DNA from: Hibiscus mutabilis
Taxonomy: Eukaryota; Streptophyta; Magnoliopsida; Malvales; Malvaceae
Assembly: GCA_019671005.1 (NCBI GenBank)
Contig: CM033718.1
Span: 28,102,508 to 28,166,507 of the forward strand
Direction of reading: 5' to 3'
Length of the DNA: 64,000 bases
Shown here piece by piece: positions 11,891 to 22,639 of this stretch (position 1 is its first letter; the number at the start of each line of letters is the position of its first letter). The notes beneath the pieces are model-generated. The model searched no databases and was not told where the DNA came from. It saw only the letters and a list, made by a program, of their open reading frames with translations. A program made the position numbers and the translations under genes.

Positions 11891-14155
11891 TGTAGTGACT
11901 AATTTATAAAATTTGAAGTTTCCTTTGCTTTTGAAAACATTTAATGGGGAAATTCGAAAAAGCTCATATTTTTAAATCAAACTTGGAGTCGCCACCAGTC
12001 ACTTGGATAAGGTAGACTGGACACTAAAAACAAAACCAGAGATTAATTAGGTTCGGGAGTCAGTTACGAGTGAGGAAGGTTTTGCACCCCACAACGCTAA
12101 GAAATCGGTACCTAAAGGTCTGTATCGTATTTTGTTAAGGAAAATAAAATTTTGATTAAATTTAACTATTAATCCCTAAGATACATGAATGCATGGTCAC
12201 ATAAATCGAATATCGCCTAACTCGCGACCTACAATAACCAAAGGAGTGACGCCCGAAGACTTGAGACGACACTTCCACTAAGATATCGAGACTTTCAGAA
12301 CTAAACTAATGCAATAAATTAAATATGGCAATTAATTATGCATGAATAAAAATATGAATGCCAGCATAAATAGAAGATAACATGTATGAAACAATAAATA
12401 AAGAACCACTACACTATATATATACAATATATAACGCATATTAAATATGTAAAAAGAAATAATAATATATATGTAACCGAACATAATAATGCATACATGA
12501 ACCCGTATATATATAAGTCTACACAAATATAAGCAAATATATATCATATTACTTTAAAAAACGTATACATATACTATATATACACTTAATACGTAATAAC
12601 ACACATATATATACATATATAAACTTAACATAGCATATATATAAACAAGAAAGAAAAAACACACACACATATATATAAGTAAGCATACAAGTACATAAAA
12701 AAGGAGTGAAATTAAATATATATATATAAACAGTGCAATGAATTAAAAAGAAGAAGAAGCAAAAGGCATTAAATTAAACACATAAAAAGGAAAAAGGGTT
12801 AAAGGCTAAATAAACCAGTAAACACAAATTTAATATGATAACGAGGACCAAATCAAAAAGCGGTGAAAACTTTAGAGAACTGCAGAGGCAATTAATCGAT
12901 GCGGAAGGACACCGAAGCAAAGAAATAATGCGGAGGTCCTTATGCCACAAATACTTTAGGGAAGAGGGACTTAAAACCTTATAAACCCATTTTAAAACAC
13001 TGGACCAACTATATAAGATAAAACTTTTATAAAAAAAACATTTATATCTTTTCTCCCAACAAAAAAACAAAGTTCCTCTAAAGTTGTTCTTCATACCACC
13101 CAGAAATCGGTCAAACACCTCCGCACCGACTGCCGAGTAGGTCGAACGCCTCCGTGGTGACCATTGTTAATCGGCGCCGGCCGCTTTCCCCGCATCAAAA
13201 AGACAAAAGGCCAACTTTTTTCAAATCATTTCGCAACCCTAAACCCAAATCTAAGCCTCATTTCTCCAAAAATAGAATCAAAATCAACAAAAACGTTAAA
13301 AACCTTTTGAATTCTAAACTCTCCGGTGACCACCAGACCGTACTTTTCAATATCGGAAAGGATTTCTACACCGATAATGGAAAATCTCTCTCTATGAGTG
13401 CACGGTAAGGCCTTAAAACCCCTTTCTTTTATGTATATTTTATGAAAATATGCTAAGAGAGAAAAAGACTGAGTACCTTCTCTGAAATTTTTTTTGTACT
13501 GATGATAATCTGAGTACATGGATTTATTACCACGTTTTTATATCTGATTCTTGATGTTTACATTTGTAAGCAAAACTTAAATCATTACACTGTGGATGAT
13601 TCATTGACTGAAATCATCTCTATTTTATCAATTTCTATTCTGAATGGTTGTTGGGAGAAAGCCGATGGTCGTATGGTGGCAACGAGATTTCCCACGTGGA
13701 CGAGAAAGATGAAGAGTCGAGCATGTGGAAGCCGAGCGGTCACGACAGTGTGTTGCACGCGCGCGTGAGGATTCTAGGGGTCTTTCTCCATCTTGCATCT
13801 AGACCGTTGGATCAGATTTGATCCAGTGGTTCTAATTAAAGTTGTGCATAAGGAGGAAAATATTAGGGTTTTGTTATCAGATTTAGTTTAAGCTTGGGCT
13901 TGGGTTGTATTGGGCTAATGGGTAATGTAAAATGTAAATAAGTTTTAAATTATGTAAATAGACATGAACTTTTATAATTTAATTGGGCTTTTTATTATTT
14001 TAATTATGATCTATTCCTTTATACTTTAATAACAAATATAATAATAATAATAATAATAATAAATATGAATACTAATAATAATAATAATAAACAATAAAAT
14101 TAAAATATAATACTAATATTAATATATACAACATGGATAAAAATTAGTGATTACA
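11891..14155 (-). mobile_element. Solo LTR of a Tat-type gypsy element (2.27 kb, TSD GCTTC)
   Basis: On the minus strand it starts TGTAATCACTAATTTTTATCC and ends ...CACTACA. It is flanked by a perfect 5-bp target duplication GCTTC (11886-11890 and 14156-14160). The host Athila gag reads on in register across the duplication. The segment is related to the LTRs at 8801-10725, 22640-25065 and 61869-64000, sharing the GAGTCGCCACC block at 11980-11990. It contains AT/TA-rich DNA at 12400-12760, a GC-rich block at 13090-13190 and 13670-13770, and an AAT-repeat tract at 14038-14095. No internal coding region is present. Confidence 0.85.
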
Positions 14156-14160
14156 GCTTC

Positions 14161-15600
14161 CATAATGAATACCTGACCGCAAGGCACACTTCCATGTGAG
14201 ACAAAAAATCCCAATCCTAGAGGGAAAGAAGATTACAAGGTTATCACTCTAAGAAGCAGTAAACAGACTGCTTAGTAGATCAAGGAATCAGATGTAACAT
14301 CTTCAGAAAGTGGTGAAGTGACTCCTAATAAAGAGATTGTAGCTGAAGAAATGGTTGAAATCCCAGAAAATTAGTTCTGAGAATTATCACTCATAATGCC
14401 AAAAATGTGACAATCCAAGGTGTCGATGCAACCTGAAGTGTCAGCACAATCTGAAGTGTCCCCACCTCCAATTTTTCCATGGCAATTTCATGACTACATG
14501 CAGGTATCACATGAAGAACAAACGATGCTAGATTTGAAGCAATCAAAAAAGAAGGGTATGAACATTTGAGAGAATATACACTATCCATGGTGATTCTCTC
14601 CGATATTAGTGCTGCACAAAAATCTCAACTGATGGAGATGTTTGAAAAAACTAAACAAAATTGTTGTTGGATGCTTTAAAACTTTCAATGAATTGGTCCT
14701 TTAATTTATTTACGCATAATTCTAGCAGGGGACTACTACAACAATTGGCTGGAGCAGAAATTGCCACTACAATAAAAGCTATATCCAACTATGAGGGAAG
14801 TCGATAAGAATGACATACCCAAATGGTTGGATTTTGAAAATATTGATCACATTGAATTCATTCCTTCCAAGATAGTGTCAAGGTGGAGGATAGGCAAGGA
14901 CTTCAAAGGAACGTGAAAGAAGGACACCACCACAAAGGTAATACAAGTGGGAATAGTTGCAATCATATTGTCCCAACTCAATTTGGGCATAATTATCGGT
15001 CAATGGAGGGTGCAGATAGACTATAAAAAGTATCAAGAATGACTCTAAAAGGTAACCTATGCCACAAAGAAAGAATAAATTGGTGCTTTTGTGGGTGCAC
15101 TCAGATTTTACTAGTGTGTTATTTTGAACATGAGAAGGCTGGTGATGCCCAAGCTAAACCAGAACTAGAACTAGAGGAGGGCACTACAAACAGAGCTAAG
15201 CTGAGAGAAAAGAATAGGAAGAGGATGATGAAACTACTGAGAAAATTGTCACTACATCCACAATTGTAGATGCAAATGTTAAGAAGTCAACACTAGAGCG
15301 AGACTAGGGGATAGCCCAAAAGAGAAAAAGAGGAAGCGATGCAAAGAGGAAAAGAAGAAAATGAAAAATAAACATCATGCAGACACATTAGGGACAAAGG
15401 AAGACTTAGTTTTAGTTTTATTTTTTTATATGTAGTACGCATGGATTGCATGTAGTTGTAATATTTCTTTTATTAGCTCATTGTCATTGCATTTGCATGG
15501 TAGTTGCATTTTATTTATGCATTGGGGACAATGCAAACTTTAATTTTGGGGGAATGCATATGGGATTTAGAAATGCACTCACAGTTCAATTTTTTAAGTT
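14161..15600 (+). pseudogene. Athila-type gag/pol and 3' ORF remnants (second part)
   Basis: Directly after the target duplication, the gag C-terminus resumes (PQGTLP at about 14178-14195, then KVITLRS at 14239-14260). The rest is a shortened, stop-ridden relic. I do not see reverse transcriptase or integrase motifs, so most of pol is gone. Near 15520-15560 the sequence GGGGACAATGCAAACTTTAA... followed by TTTTGGGGGAATG matches the position just before the end of the 3' ORF in Athila elements; the other Athila copy has the counterpart at 37290-37325. This element is therefore an internal deletion derivative. Confidence 0.6.
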
Positions 15601-15809
15601 TACAGAAACATGGAGATATGGTGTTTGAAAATTTATGTTACATTCGATTCTTAATTCTTGAATCTTGTGTTTTATCAATGAAAGAGTTTGATAAATTTGA
15701 TTAAAATTTGTATATGAAATTCTTTGACAAATGAGTTAGATTGCATTAGTAATGGATGTCTAGCAGCGCGTCTTAAATCTTGAATAAAATTTCCTTTTAC
15801 AGCTACTTA

Positions 15810-16417
15810 TCTGTCTGTCTGTATGTATGTATGTATATATATATATGTATGTATGTATATATGTATATATGTATGTATGCATGCATGCATGTATGCATGC
15901 ATGTATGGATGTATGTATGTATGCATATGCATGCATGCATGTATGTATGTATGTATGTATGTATGTATGTATGTATGTATGTATGTATGCATGTTTGTAT
16001 GTATGCATGCATGCATGTATGTATGTATGCATGCATGCATGCATGTATATATGTATGTATGTATATATGTATGCATGTTTGTATGCATGTATGTATGCAT
16101 GCATGCATGTATGCGTATGCATGCATACAATCATGCATGCATGTATGTATGTATGTATGTATGCATGCATGTATGTATGTATGTATGTATGTATGTATGT
16201 ATGCATGCATATGCATGTATGTATATATGTATGCATGCATGCATGTATGTATGTATGTATGTTTGTATGTATGCATGTATTATACATGTATTATGCATGT
16301 ATGCATGTATGCATGTATGCATGTATGTATGTATGTATGTATGTATGTATGTATGTATGTATGTATGTATGTATGTATGTATGTATGTATGTATATATGT
16401 ATGTATGTATGTATGTA
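15810..16417. repeat. 608-bp ATGT/ATGC/ATAT tetranucleotide microsatellite
   Basis: This is an almost pure run of four-base units: ATGT mostly, with blocks of ATGC and some ATAT and TTGT. It sits in the 3' untranslated region of the truncated Athila element. It has no stop codons in several frames and so produces long spurious ORFs on both strands rich in Met, Tyr, Val, Cys, His and Ile. A longest pure ATGT run lies at about 16320-16392. A small inverted motif, GCATGCATACAATCATGCATGC, sits near 16120-16140. Confidence 0.95.
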
Positions 16418-16895
16418 AAGAAAAGACACTCCAATGTACGTGTATTATGGAAAGTAGTAAAAGATAGAACACTCCTCTGCATGCGTTAGAAAAAGGTATA
16501 TGGCCAAAGGCTGTCGATGCATAAGTATGTGTCAGTTTAGTGAAGTACTTATCAGGATTAAGGGTGCATTGACTCAATGATATCTCTCACTGCTTATATA
16601 TATAAAAAAAGAGAAGAAAGAAAGAACGATGAATAATAATAATATATTATATTTAGTATGGTATAATAAATGTTGTTTTGGGTAGGAGGAATTTGGGATT
16701 TGAGGCATAAAGCTAACTTTGACGAAGTTGCAAATTTATTCATCCATACTTATGTATTGTCGACACAATATTCTATCATTTGATAATCCAAATGATTCAA
16801 GTAGTTAGAATGATTATGAACATTTGCTAATTCTTGTCTGGTTTTGCTAATTTATATTTTACTTGAGGAAAATTAAAATCTCAAGTTTGAGGGTG
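16418..16895 (+). other. Athila element 3' untranslated region and polypurine tract
   Basis: Non-coding, AT-rich DNA follows the microsatellite. It ends in TCAAGTTTGAGGGTG immediately before TGATAGTACTC, matching AGGTTTGGGGGAG before the LTR of the intact Athila element at 38305. No gene is seen. Confidence 0.55.
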
Positions 16896-18160
16896 TGATA
16901 GTACTCGAATGAGCATATGTTTTCTCCTTATTTATTAGTTTATTTTTCCCTATTTAGTTATATTTGGCTTACATTTTTTGCATTTTTAGTTTAATAATTT
17001 TCATTTTATAACTTAGTGATCCTTGGTTCAATTATCCTCGAATTTGACGTACTTTACTACTAATGTCGCTGCATAAGTGTTGTTTAGATTGCGTCCAGGA
17101 TTCTCGCCGCATTAGCAGTTGTCAAGAAGATAAGATCAAAGGATAATGAACTAGATGTTAGTTACAACAGATGTTGTATATACTGGATTGTCGCTGTATT
17201 GAAAACATGATTGTCGCCGCATTGACAGCTGTCAAGAAGATAAGATCAAAAGATAATGAGCTGTCAAATTGGTACAACTGTCTTGTACTAAATTTCACAG
17301 CTGCAAATCCATGAGAAATACCTGTATTTTGTACCCTATTGGAAAGAAAGAAGGCATCTTGATATATATCATCTTATCCTTACATTTTCCAATATTCATT
17401 ATCTTTTGGATTATCTTTTCCTTCATTTGGGAGCTTTTTCACTATTGGCCATGGCGGCTTAAGCTCTCCCATAGGTGAACTGAAGTGGATCTGATGTAGA
17501 GCTGCTCTTAACAAAGAGATCCAAGTGCGAAGCAAGAGGGATTTGTGAGAACATTTCGAGTTAGCTAGGAATAGATTTCTCCATTTGTTCTTAATATTTT
17601 CCTTTCTTTAAATGCCAACGATTATGGTTTACATTCCTTTAATGTGGAAGTACTTTATGGATGTTCAATGAATGCTTATTTTATCAAGCTTTTCATCTAT
17701 CTTTAATCTTTGGGTTTGAATGTTTTATGCACAGAAGTATTTATTGCAGTCACTTTCACTGGAAGGTGTAGTGACAATTCAGGTTAATAAGCATGACAAT
17801 AGAAGTTGCATGAGAGTACAAAGGAGTTTGACTCACTTGTTCTTGTATCTGTTTTATTCTCCATCACTGGAAGGTGTGGTGAGTAGGCTTATATAAGTCT
17901 TTGATTAAAAGTAGAAGTGAAGTTGGTAAAATATGCATGGGCTTTATTGCGCTAACAATCATCCTTATTTTTAAGTTATTGCTCCGACAACGTATTTCAC
18001 AAATATATCTTATTTTCATTACCATTGCACTAACATTTTTAGACATCAGAACAACCGTCTTCGTGGGATCGATATCCGACAGACTCGTATCTGTCTACTA
18101 TACTTGCATTGACAGTGTACGCTTGCACAGTTGTTGTGAAAATTTACAACCGATCAAGCA
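16896..18160 (+). mobile_element. 3' LTR of the truncated Athila-type element
   Basis: It starts TGATAGTACTCGAATGAGC after a polypurine-like tract. It ends near the conserved tail GTGTACGCTTGCACAGTTG..., which parallels the end of the other Athila LTR (GTGTATACTTGCAC...CAAGCACA). The exact right end is uncertain by several bases. It carries an internal direct duplication: TCGCCGCATT plus TGTCAAGAAGATAAGATCAA occurs at about 17103-17155 and again at 17215-17265, about 112 bp apart. The GATATCCGACAGACTCG segment near 18070 corresponds to the GATACTCAGCTTAACTG segment of the intact copy. Confidence 0.6.
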
Positions 18161-20089
18161 CATTGGGCTTTATAACTTATTCTGTGTTTACTATTTATTT
18201 TCGAGATCGACTACTCTAGATCTGCATTCTGCATCACTTAGAGACTCAGTGTTGGAACGGTTACTGCTTTTCAAGTACTACTTTTTTCAGTAAATTATTT
18301 ATTTGAAATATTGCTTTGAACTACATTTTTATTTTATTGTAAAATGGATTGTTAATCTGATAATTTCTAAATCTAATTTACCATTTTCACATGATGACAT
18401 AACAAACTCAGTTATAACTTTTGGGCTGGGTTTAGGATGTTAGAAGATGAAGAATAGAAGAAAATAGTGGAAGTAGAAAAAAAAAACAGGAGTTCTTTGA
18501 CCCTAATTAAGGCTGCCATTTCTTTTGAACCAAATCCATCGGCCCACATTTGTTCCTCATCTTTTCCTTCATAAAAATCTAACGGTATCAACACTTTTAT
18601 TCAAGTATCAATATTTTACTTCAGATATCAATATATTAATTCAAATATCAATATTCATTGTTAGGTATCGGTACTTACCTCTTCATTTATACTTTGATTA
18701 TACAAATTATTCATCTTTACAATCTAATCTTCCATACCTCAATAAGTTACAACTGAGCCTAATTCCTAGTTTCTCCTCACACAATTTTAATATTATACGA
18801 GATTCGAAATTCATTGATTAGTAGTATTGTTTCCATCCATCATCACTTGTGGGTCACTAGTGCTGTCCGAACATAAAAAAAAAATCGAGATGTTTCAATA
18901 GAAATGTATGACCCAACTTATAAATGTCTGAAGAAATTAAGAGTAGGGAATTAAAGATCGAAGTGATTGGTCTCTCTTGTCAGATACATTTTAAACATTT
19001 AGTTAATTTAAATAAGTTATAGTCTACAAACCATGTGGGAGAGGGGACAACTGCTCACTATTTTATTATGTCCAGAGCACAGATCCACAATAAACAAAGT
19101 GAGCCAATCTATCTAGTCTCATTCATTGTTTTCAATTAATGATATTATAATTTAAACTTTTATATAAAGAAATATATTGTAAATAGTAAGATTGAAATAT
19201 TTTATGGTTGAGATTCATTAATTGACCTAATAATAAAAGTTTATATTGTCTCATATTGTATGAATTCGAATCTCGATATGAGAATATAATATCTCTAATT
19301 AATAAAAAATAATTTCTCTCATCTGAGAGAGAGGTTTGATTGCATTTAAGCATGGTTGATCTAAAATCCAAAGTGATCATTACGATATAAAAAAACACAC
19401 CCACATCCCTTGTTTCACCATCTTCGAAGTTCCAGCAGACTATCTAACTTGGCCATGTGCAATCATACATTATTAGCCACATGATTGAGTTCCTTCCCAA
19501 TTCTATCCTCCACAATGCTATATTTCCTTCTCTATCCCTAGTCTTTTATTCATCCCTCAATATCATACATTTTCAAGCTTTAACTGAAAAATAGCATACT
19601 TTGAACATGTAAATTTGTTTTGGAACTCGAAACTTATGAATCTAAACTCGAATTTATTTTGATTAATCATTAAAATATTATCAATTCAGTTAAAATGATT
19701 TAGATTCAAAATAATATGAACTGTATTAAATTTAAATGTTATTACTAAAATAACTCAAAAATTTCAACTGAATATATAACTAACCTTAAACTGAAATACA
19801 ATAAGCCCAAAATAATTTTAATTAAAAAAATTAAAACACTAGTTAACTTAACTTCCTAAATCACTAGACTACATTGTTGTTAAATACGTACAACCATTTG
19901 AAAGAGTTGTCCAGTTAGGTCTTTAAGTCATATATTTGTTGTGAATGAAAAAAATTGAATTAATATGATTATTTCCATATTAAGTCTATGCAAAATCCAA
20001 TTTAAATCAATTAATAGAATATCGATAGTTAAAAAAAAACATCAAAGTTGAAACAAAAGAATTATCTATCCCTCGTGAGGGTATTCAGG
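18161..20089. other. Intergenic DNA upstream of the phytocyanin gene
   Basis: I see no coding sequence or recognisable transposon. The DNA is AT-rich. A short run of ATATCAATATT-like words lies at 18600-18670 and a CT-rich pair of lines near 19490-19560. Short ORFs are scattered and lack coding character. It may hold regulatory sites for the downstream gene, but none can be proved from sequence alone. Confidence 0.5.
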
Positions 20090-20157
20090 TATATAACTCA
20101 AGAGGCGTGTTATTTTGGCTCCACCAATCTATGCTTAGAGTGCTGAGCCGACGCCAA
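20090..20157 (+). promoter_or_regulatory. Putative core promoter of the phytocyanin gene
   Basis: A TATA-like TATATAAC is at 20090-20097, about 136 bp before the chosen start codon. That would place transcription start near 20120-20130 and give a leader of about 105 bp. A CCAAT-like GCCAATAAG lies near 20152-20160, downstream of the TATA and so probably in the leader. Assignment is by position and consensus only. Confidence 0.35.
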
Positions 20158-20232
20158 TAAGATTTCAGATCTCCGTCCTTCACTCCAAATTTGAGAAAGA
20201 GAAGTTAAAGAGTGAGGGGAGAAGCTAAAAAG

Positions 20233-20917
20233 ATGGCCAATCTTAGAAACCTTACAAATCAGTTGTTTTGTGCTTTTCAGTTCCTTTTGTTATTGCAAAC
20301 TCAAGTCCTTTGCTACCAGTACAAGGTTGGAGATTTAGATGCTTGGGGAATTCCAACATCGGCGAATCCCCAAGTATATGCCAAATGGACCAAAGTTCAT
20401 TCCTTCAAGCCCGGGGACTCTCTATGTAAGTTTCTCTTCCATTAACATCATCTCTTTCTTTAGTCTTTCCCATTTCGGTTCCCATCTCATGATTTTTCCT
20501 TCTTTCTTTTCGCAATTTGCAGTGTTCTTATATCCACCAAGTCAAGATTCAGTTATTCAAGTGACGGAACAATCCTACAATACTTGTAATCTCAAGGATC
20601 CAATCTTGTATATGAACAATGGGAACTCACTGTTTAACATCACTAAGCCTGGGGAGTATTTCTTCACCAGTGGAGAGGCCGGTCACTGCGAAAAGAAGCA
20701 GAAACTATACATCGCAGTGCTTTCAGGAAATGGGTCTACATCTGCTCCTTCTAATGCTCCCACTGCATTGCCTGACACTGCATCCTCACCGTCTTACCCA
20801 ACCGTCTTCGGCTCCATCCCTCAACCGCCATCTTCTTCGCCGTCCCCTTGCTTCTCACCCTTCATTACAGCTGTTTTTGCAGCAGCCACATGGGTAATAA
20901 TCAATGCTCTGATGTGA
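20233..20917 (+). CDS. Phytocyanin / early-nodulin-like protein (two exons, GPI-anchor type)
   Basis: Exons are 20233-20425 and 20523-20917. The 97-bp GT-AG intron is phase 1 (donor GTAAGT, acceptor TTTGCAG) and restores GDSLLFLYPPS. The product is 195 residues. ATG 20233 is chosen because a clean signal peptide follows (hydrophobic core FQFLLLLQ, residues 17-24). The plastocyanin-like domain spans about 28-131. Cys86 and Cys120 are placed for the usual disulfide. His119 and Gln124 fall at copper-site positions, but the other two are Asp73 and Thr113 instead of His and Cys, so copper binding is unlikely, as in many ENODLs. N-glycosylation sites are Asn103 and Asn134. A Pro/Ser/Ala-rich arabinogalactan-like stretch (about 136-172) and a hydrophobic tail (175-195) suggest GPI anchoring at the plasma membrane. 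The sequence resembles the Arabidopsis ENODL18 type from memory. The exact biochemical role is unknown. Confidence 0.92.
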
Positions 20918-21292
20918 AGGATGTCAGGGTTACTACTCTCTACTGTCAATTTGTCAAACCATTCCATTTGGGATCTATTTATTTATTATTGTTCATTCAA
21001 TTGTTATTTCCTCATATTGTAATTCTTCGGATTTGTAATTCTTTTCGGCGATGAAACTTCAAAGATCATATTAATGGTGAAACTTCAAATGTTACGGAGG
21101 GATGCAACTAAAGGGAATTGTATATCAGCGTTTTTGTGTTTTAGTGAGTTTTATTTTACCTTTACCTTTACCTTGACTTACCTTGCCTCTGTCTCTACAT
21201 TTACCTTTATTTTATTTTTTTTCCTTTTTAGATTTAGAGTGAAGAAAGAATCTAGGTGTAACCTAGGTCATACATCATTTAATTTTTTTTTC
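20918..21292 (+). other. 3' flank of the phytocyanin gene
   Basis: This is non-coding DNA holding the 3' UTR. T-rich and GT-containing stretches at 20975-21060 (TTGTAATTCTT repeated) are plausible polyadenylation context. A TTACCTT-repeat tract follows at 21155-21215. A foldback element begins about 375 bp after the stop codon. Confidence 0.5.
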
Positions 21293-22157
21293 TTAAGGAT
21301 TCAATAAACTCTTAAATTTTTTGTAAAAAATTAATTAAGTTCATAAACTTTTTTCATACCTAATTAAGCCTTCAAATTTAAGAAAAAATAATTTAGCCTT
21401 TTTGACCAAAAAAAATTAAGACACGTTTCGCAACATCAATGCCAATTTTCATTTTTATGAATTTTAAAATTTAAAATTTTAAAAAATATATAAATAAAAA
21501 AATCTAAAAAATTAAAGAAAATTCAGAAAAATTTTAAAAATTATTTAAAAAATATAAAAAATATTTTTTATTTCAAAATTTATTTTAAAAAATAAATATT
21601 TTTTTCAAAATACTAAAATATTTTTAAAATATTAAATATCATTATTATACAATTACAAAAAGTAATTTGAAAAAAATATTTTTTTATATTTTTGAAATAT
21701 AGTTTAAAATGTATTTTAAAAATCAAAATAAATTTTATTGCTTTATATTTTTTCAAATTATTTTTTATACTTGTATAATAATATTTAATTTTTATTTTCT
21801 AATATTTTAAATTTTTTAATATTTTGAAAAAATTATTATTTTTAAATAAATTTCAAAATTAAAAAATATAATTTTATATTTTTAAGAATTTTCCAGATTT
21901 TTTTAAAAATATATATTTTTTTGTCTTTTAAATATTTTTTAAAAATTAAAATTTTCTAGAAATTACAAGTGTCATTACCCTATTGTGACACGTGTTAAAA
22001 GAATTTTTTTTTTAAAAATGATAAAGTTAACGGTCAATGTTGATCAAAGGGTCTGATTGATTTTTTTTCTTGAGCTTGAAGGATTAATTGGGTGCAAAAG
22101 AAATTTAAGGACTTAATTGAATTTTTGCAAAAGTTTAAGAGCTTATTGAACCCTTAA
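21293..22157. mobile_element. 865-bp foldback (long inverted repeat) element, MITE-like
   Basis: The left end TTAAGGATTCAATAAACTC and the reverse complement of the right end, TTAAGGGTTCAATAAGCTC, match. Similarity continues inward: TTAATTAAG / CAATTAAG, CACGTTT / CACGTG, and ATTATACAATTAC / CTTGTATAATAAT flanking a centre near 21720. Essentially the whole element is one palindrome with arms of about 430 bp and a very AT-rich middle. TTAA at both ends may be the target duplication or part of the repeat. No transposase is encoded. If transcribed it would fold into a long double-stranded RNA. Confidence 0.75.
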
Positions 22158-22430
22158 GCCTTTTTTTCTATTTTGATAATCGAATTATGTTTTTTTATAA
22201 ATGATCACTAACCTTATGTTTTTTCTACTTTGGTCATTTCTTTTTAATTTTTAGTTAAAAATTAACAGTTATAATCCTAATATAAAAATAAATCAATAAA
22301 TTTAACATTAATATTTGTAAATGATTTTGAATTGGTACTCATTTTACCTAAATAATTCGATATTGACATAATGTCAAATAATATCTTTAATTTCGAATTG
22401 GTCCTCATTTTACCTAAATAATGAGATCAC
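22158..22430. other. Non-coding spacer with a short direct repeat
   Basis: No gene is seen. GAATTGGTACTCATTTTACC (about 22331) and GAATTGGTCCTCATTTTACC (about 22399) are direct repeats roughly 68 bp apart, each followed by TAAATAAT. Confidence 0.5.
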
Positions 22431-22625
22431 AAGTTTCACAACTTGAGAGGGATATTCAGGGGTACTACCATGAAGAAAGGGCGAATATTCAGTAGGAAAA
22501 TGAGGAATTGAAGAAGAAAGTATCAGAAATGGAAGGTGCCTTGCAAGATGTGAAGGACTAGCTCGCTAAGTTTGAGAGAACACTACAAGTAGAGGACAAA
22601 AGCACTTAAGGGTAAACTTGACCAT
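22431..22625 (+). pseudogene. Tat-type gypsy gag coiled-coil fragment
   Basis: The plus frame reads SQVSQLERDIQGYYHEE, a stop, then ENEELKKKVSEMEG and KFERTLQVEDKST. It is a heptad-like Leu/Glu/Lys-rich segment. The same block, diverged, is encoded on the minus strand at about 42565-42740 (QVSQLEE..., ENERL..., GYEGTL). It is a fragment of gag cut off on the right by the LTR that follows. Confidence 0.55.
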
Positions 22626-22639
22626 TTTTAAAAATCGGG

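Noticed and set aside
8801..14155. A single ~5.3-kb element with long terminal inverted repeats
   Set aside because: The right arm has its own perfect 5-bp duplication (GCTTC) and splits Athila gag, and the left arm follows a polypurine tract. They are two LTRs from separate insertions.
15760..16577. Many long overlapping ORFs on both strands rich in Met-Tyr-Val-Cys or His-Thr-Tyr-Ile
   Set aside because: They are translations of the ATGT/ATGC microsatellite, which lacks stop codons. There is no coding signal beyond the repeat.
20212..20232. Upstream in-frame extension of the phytocyanin ORF
   Set aside because: It would need a GTG start; the ATG at 20233 directly precedes a good signal peptide.
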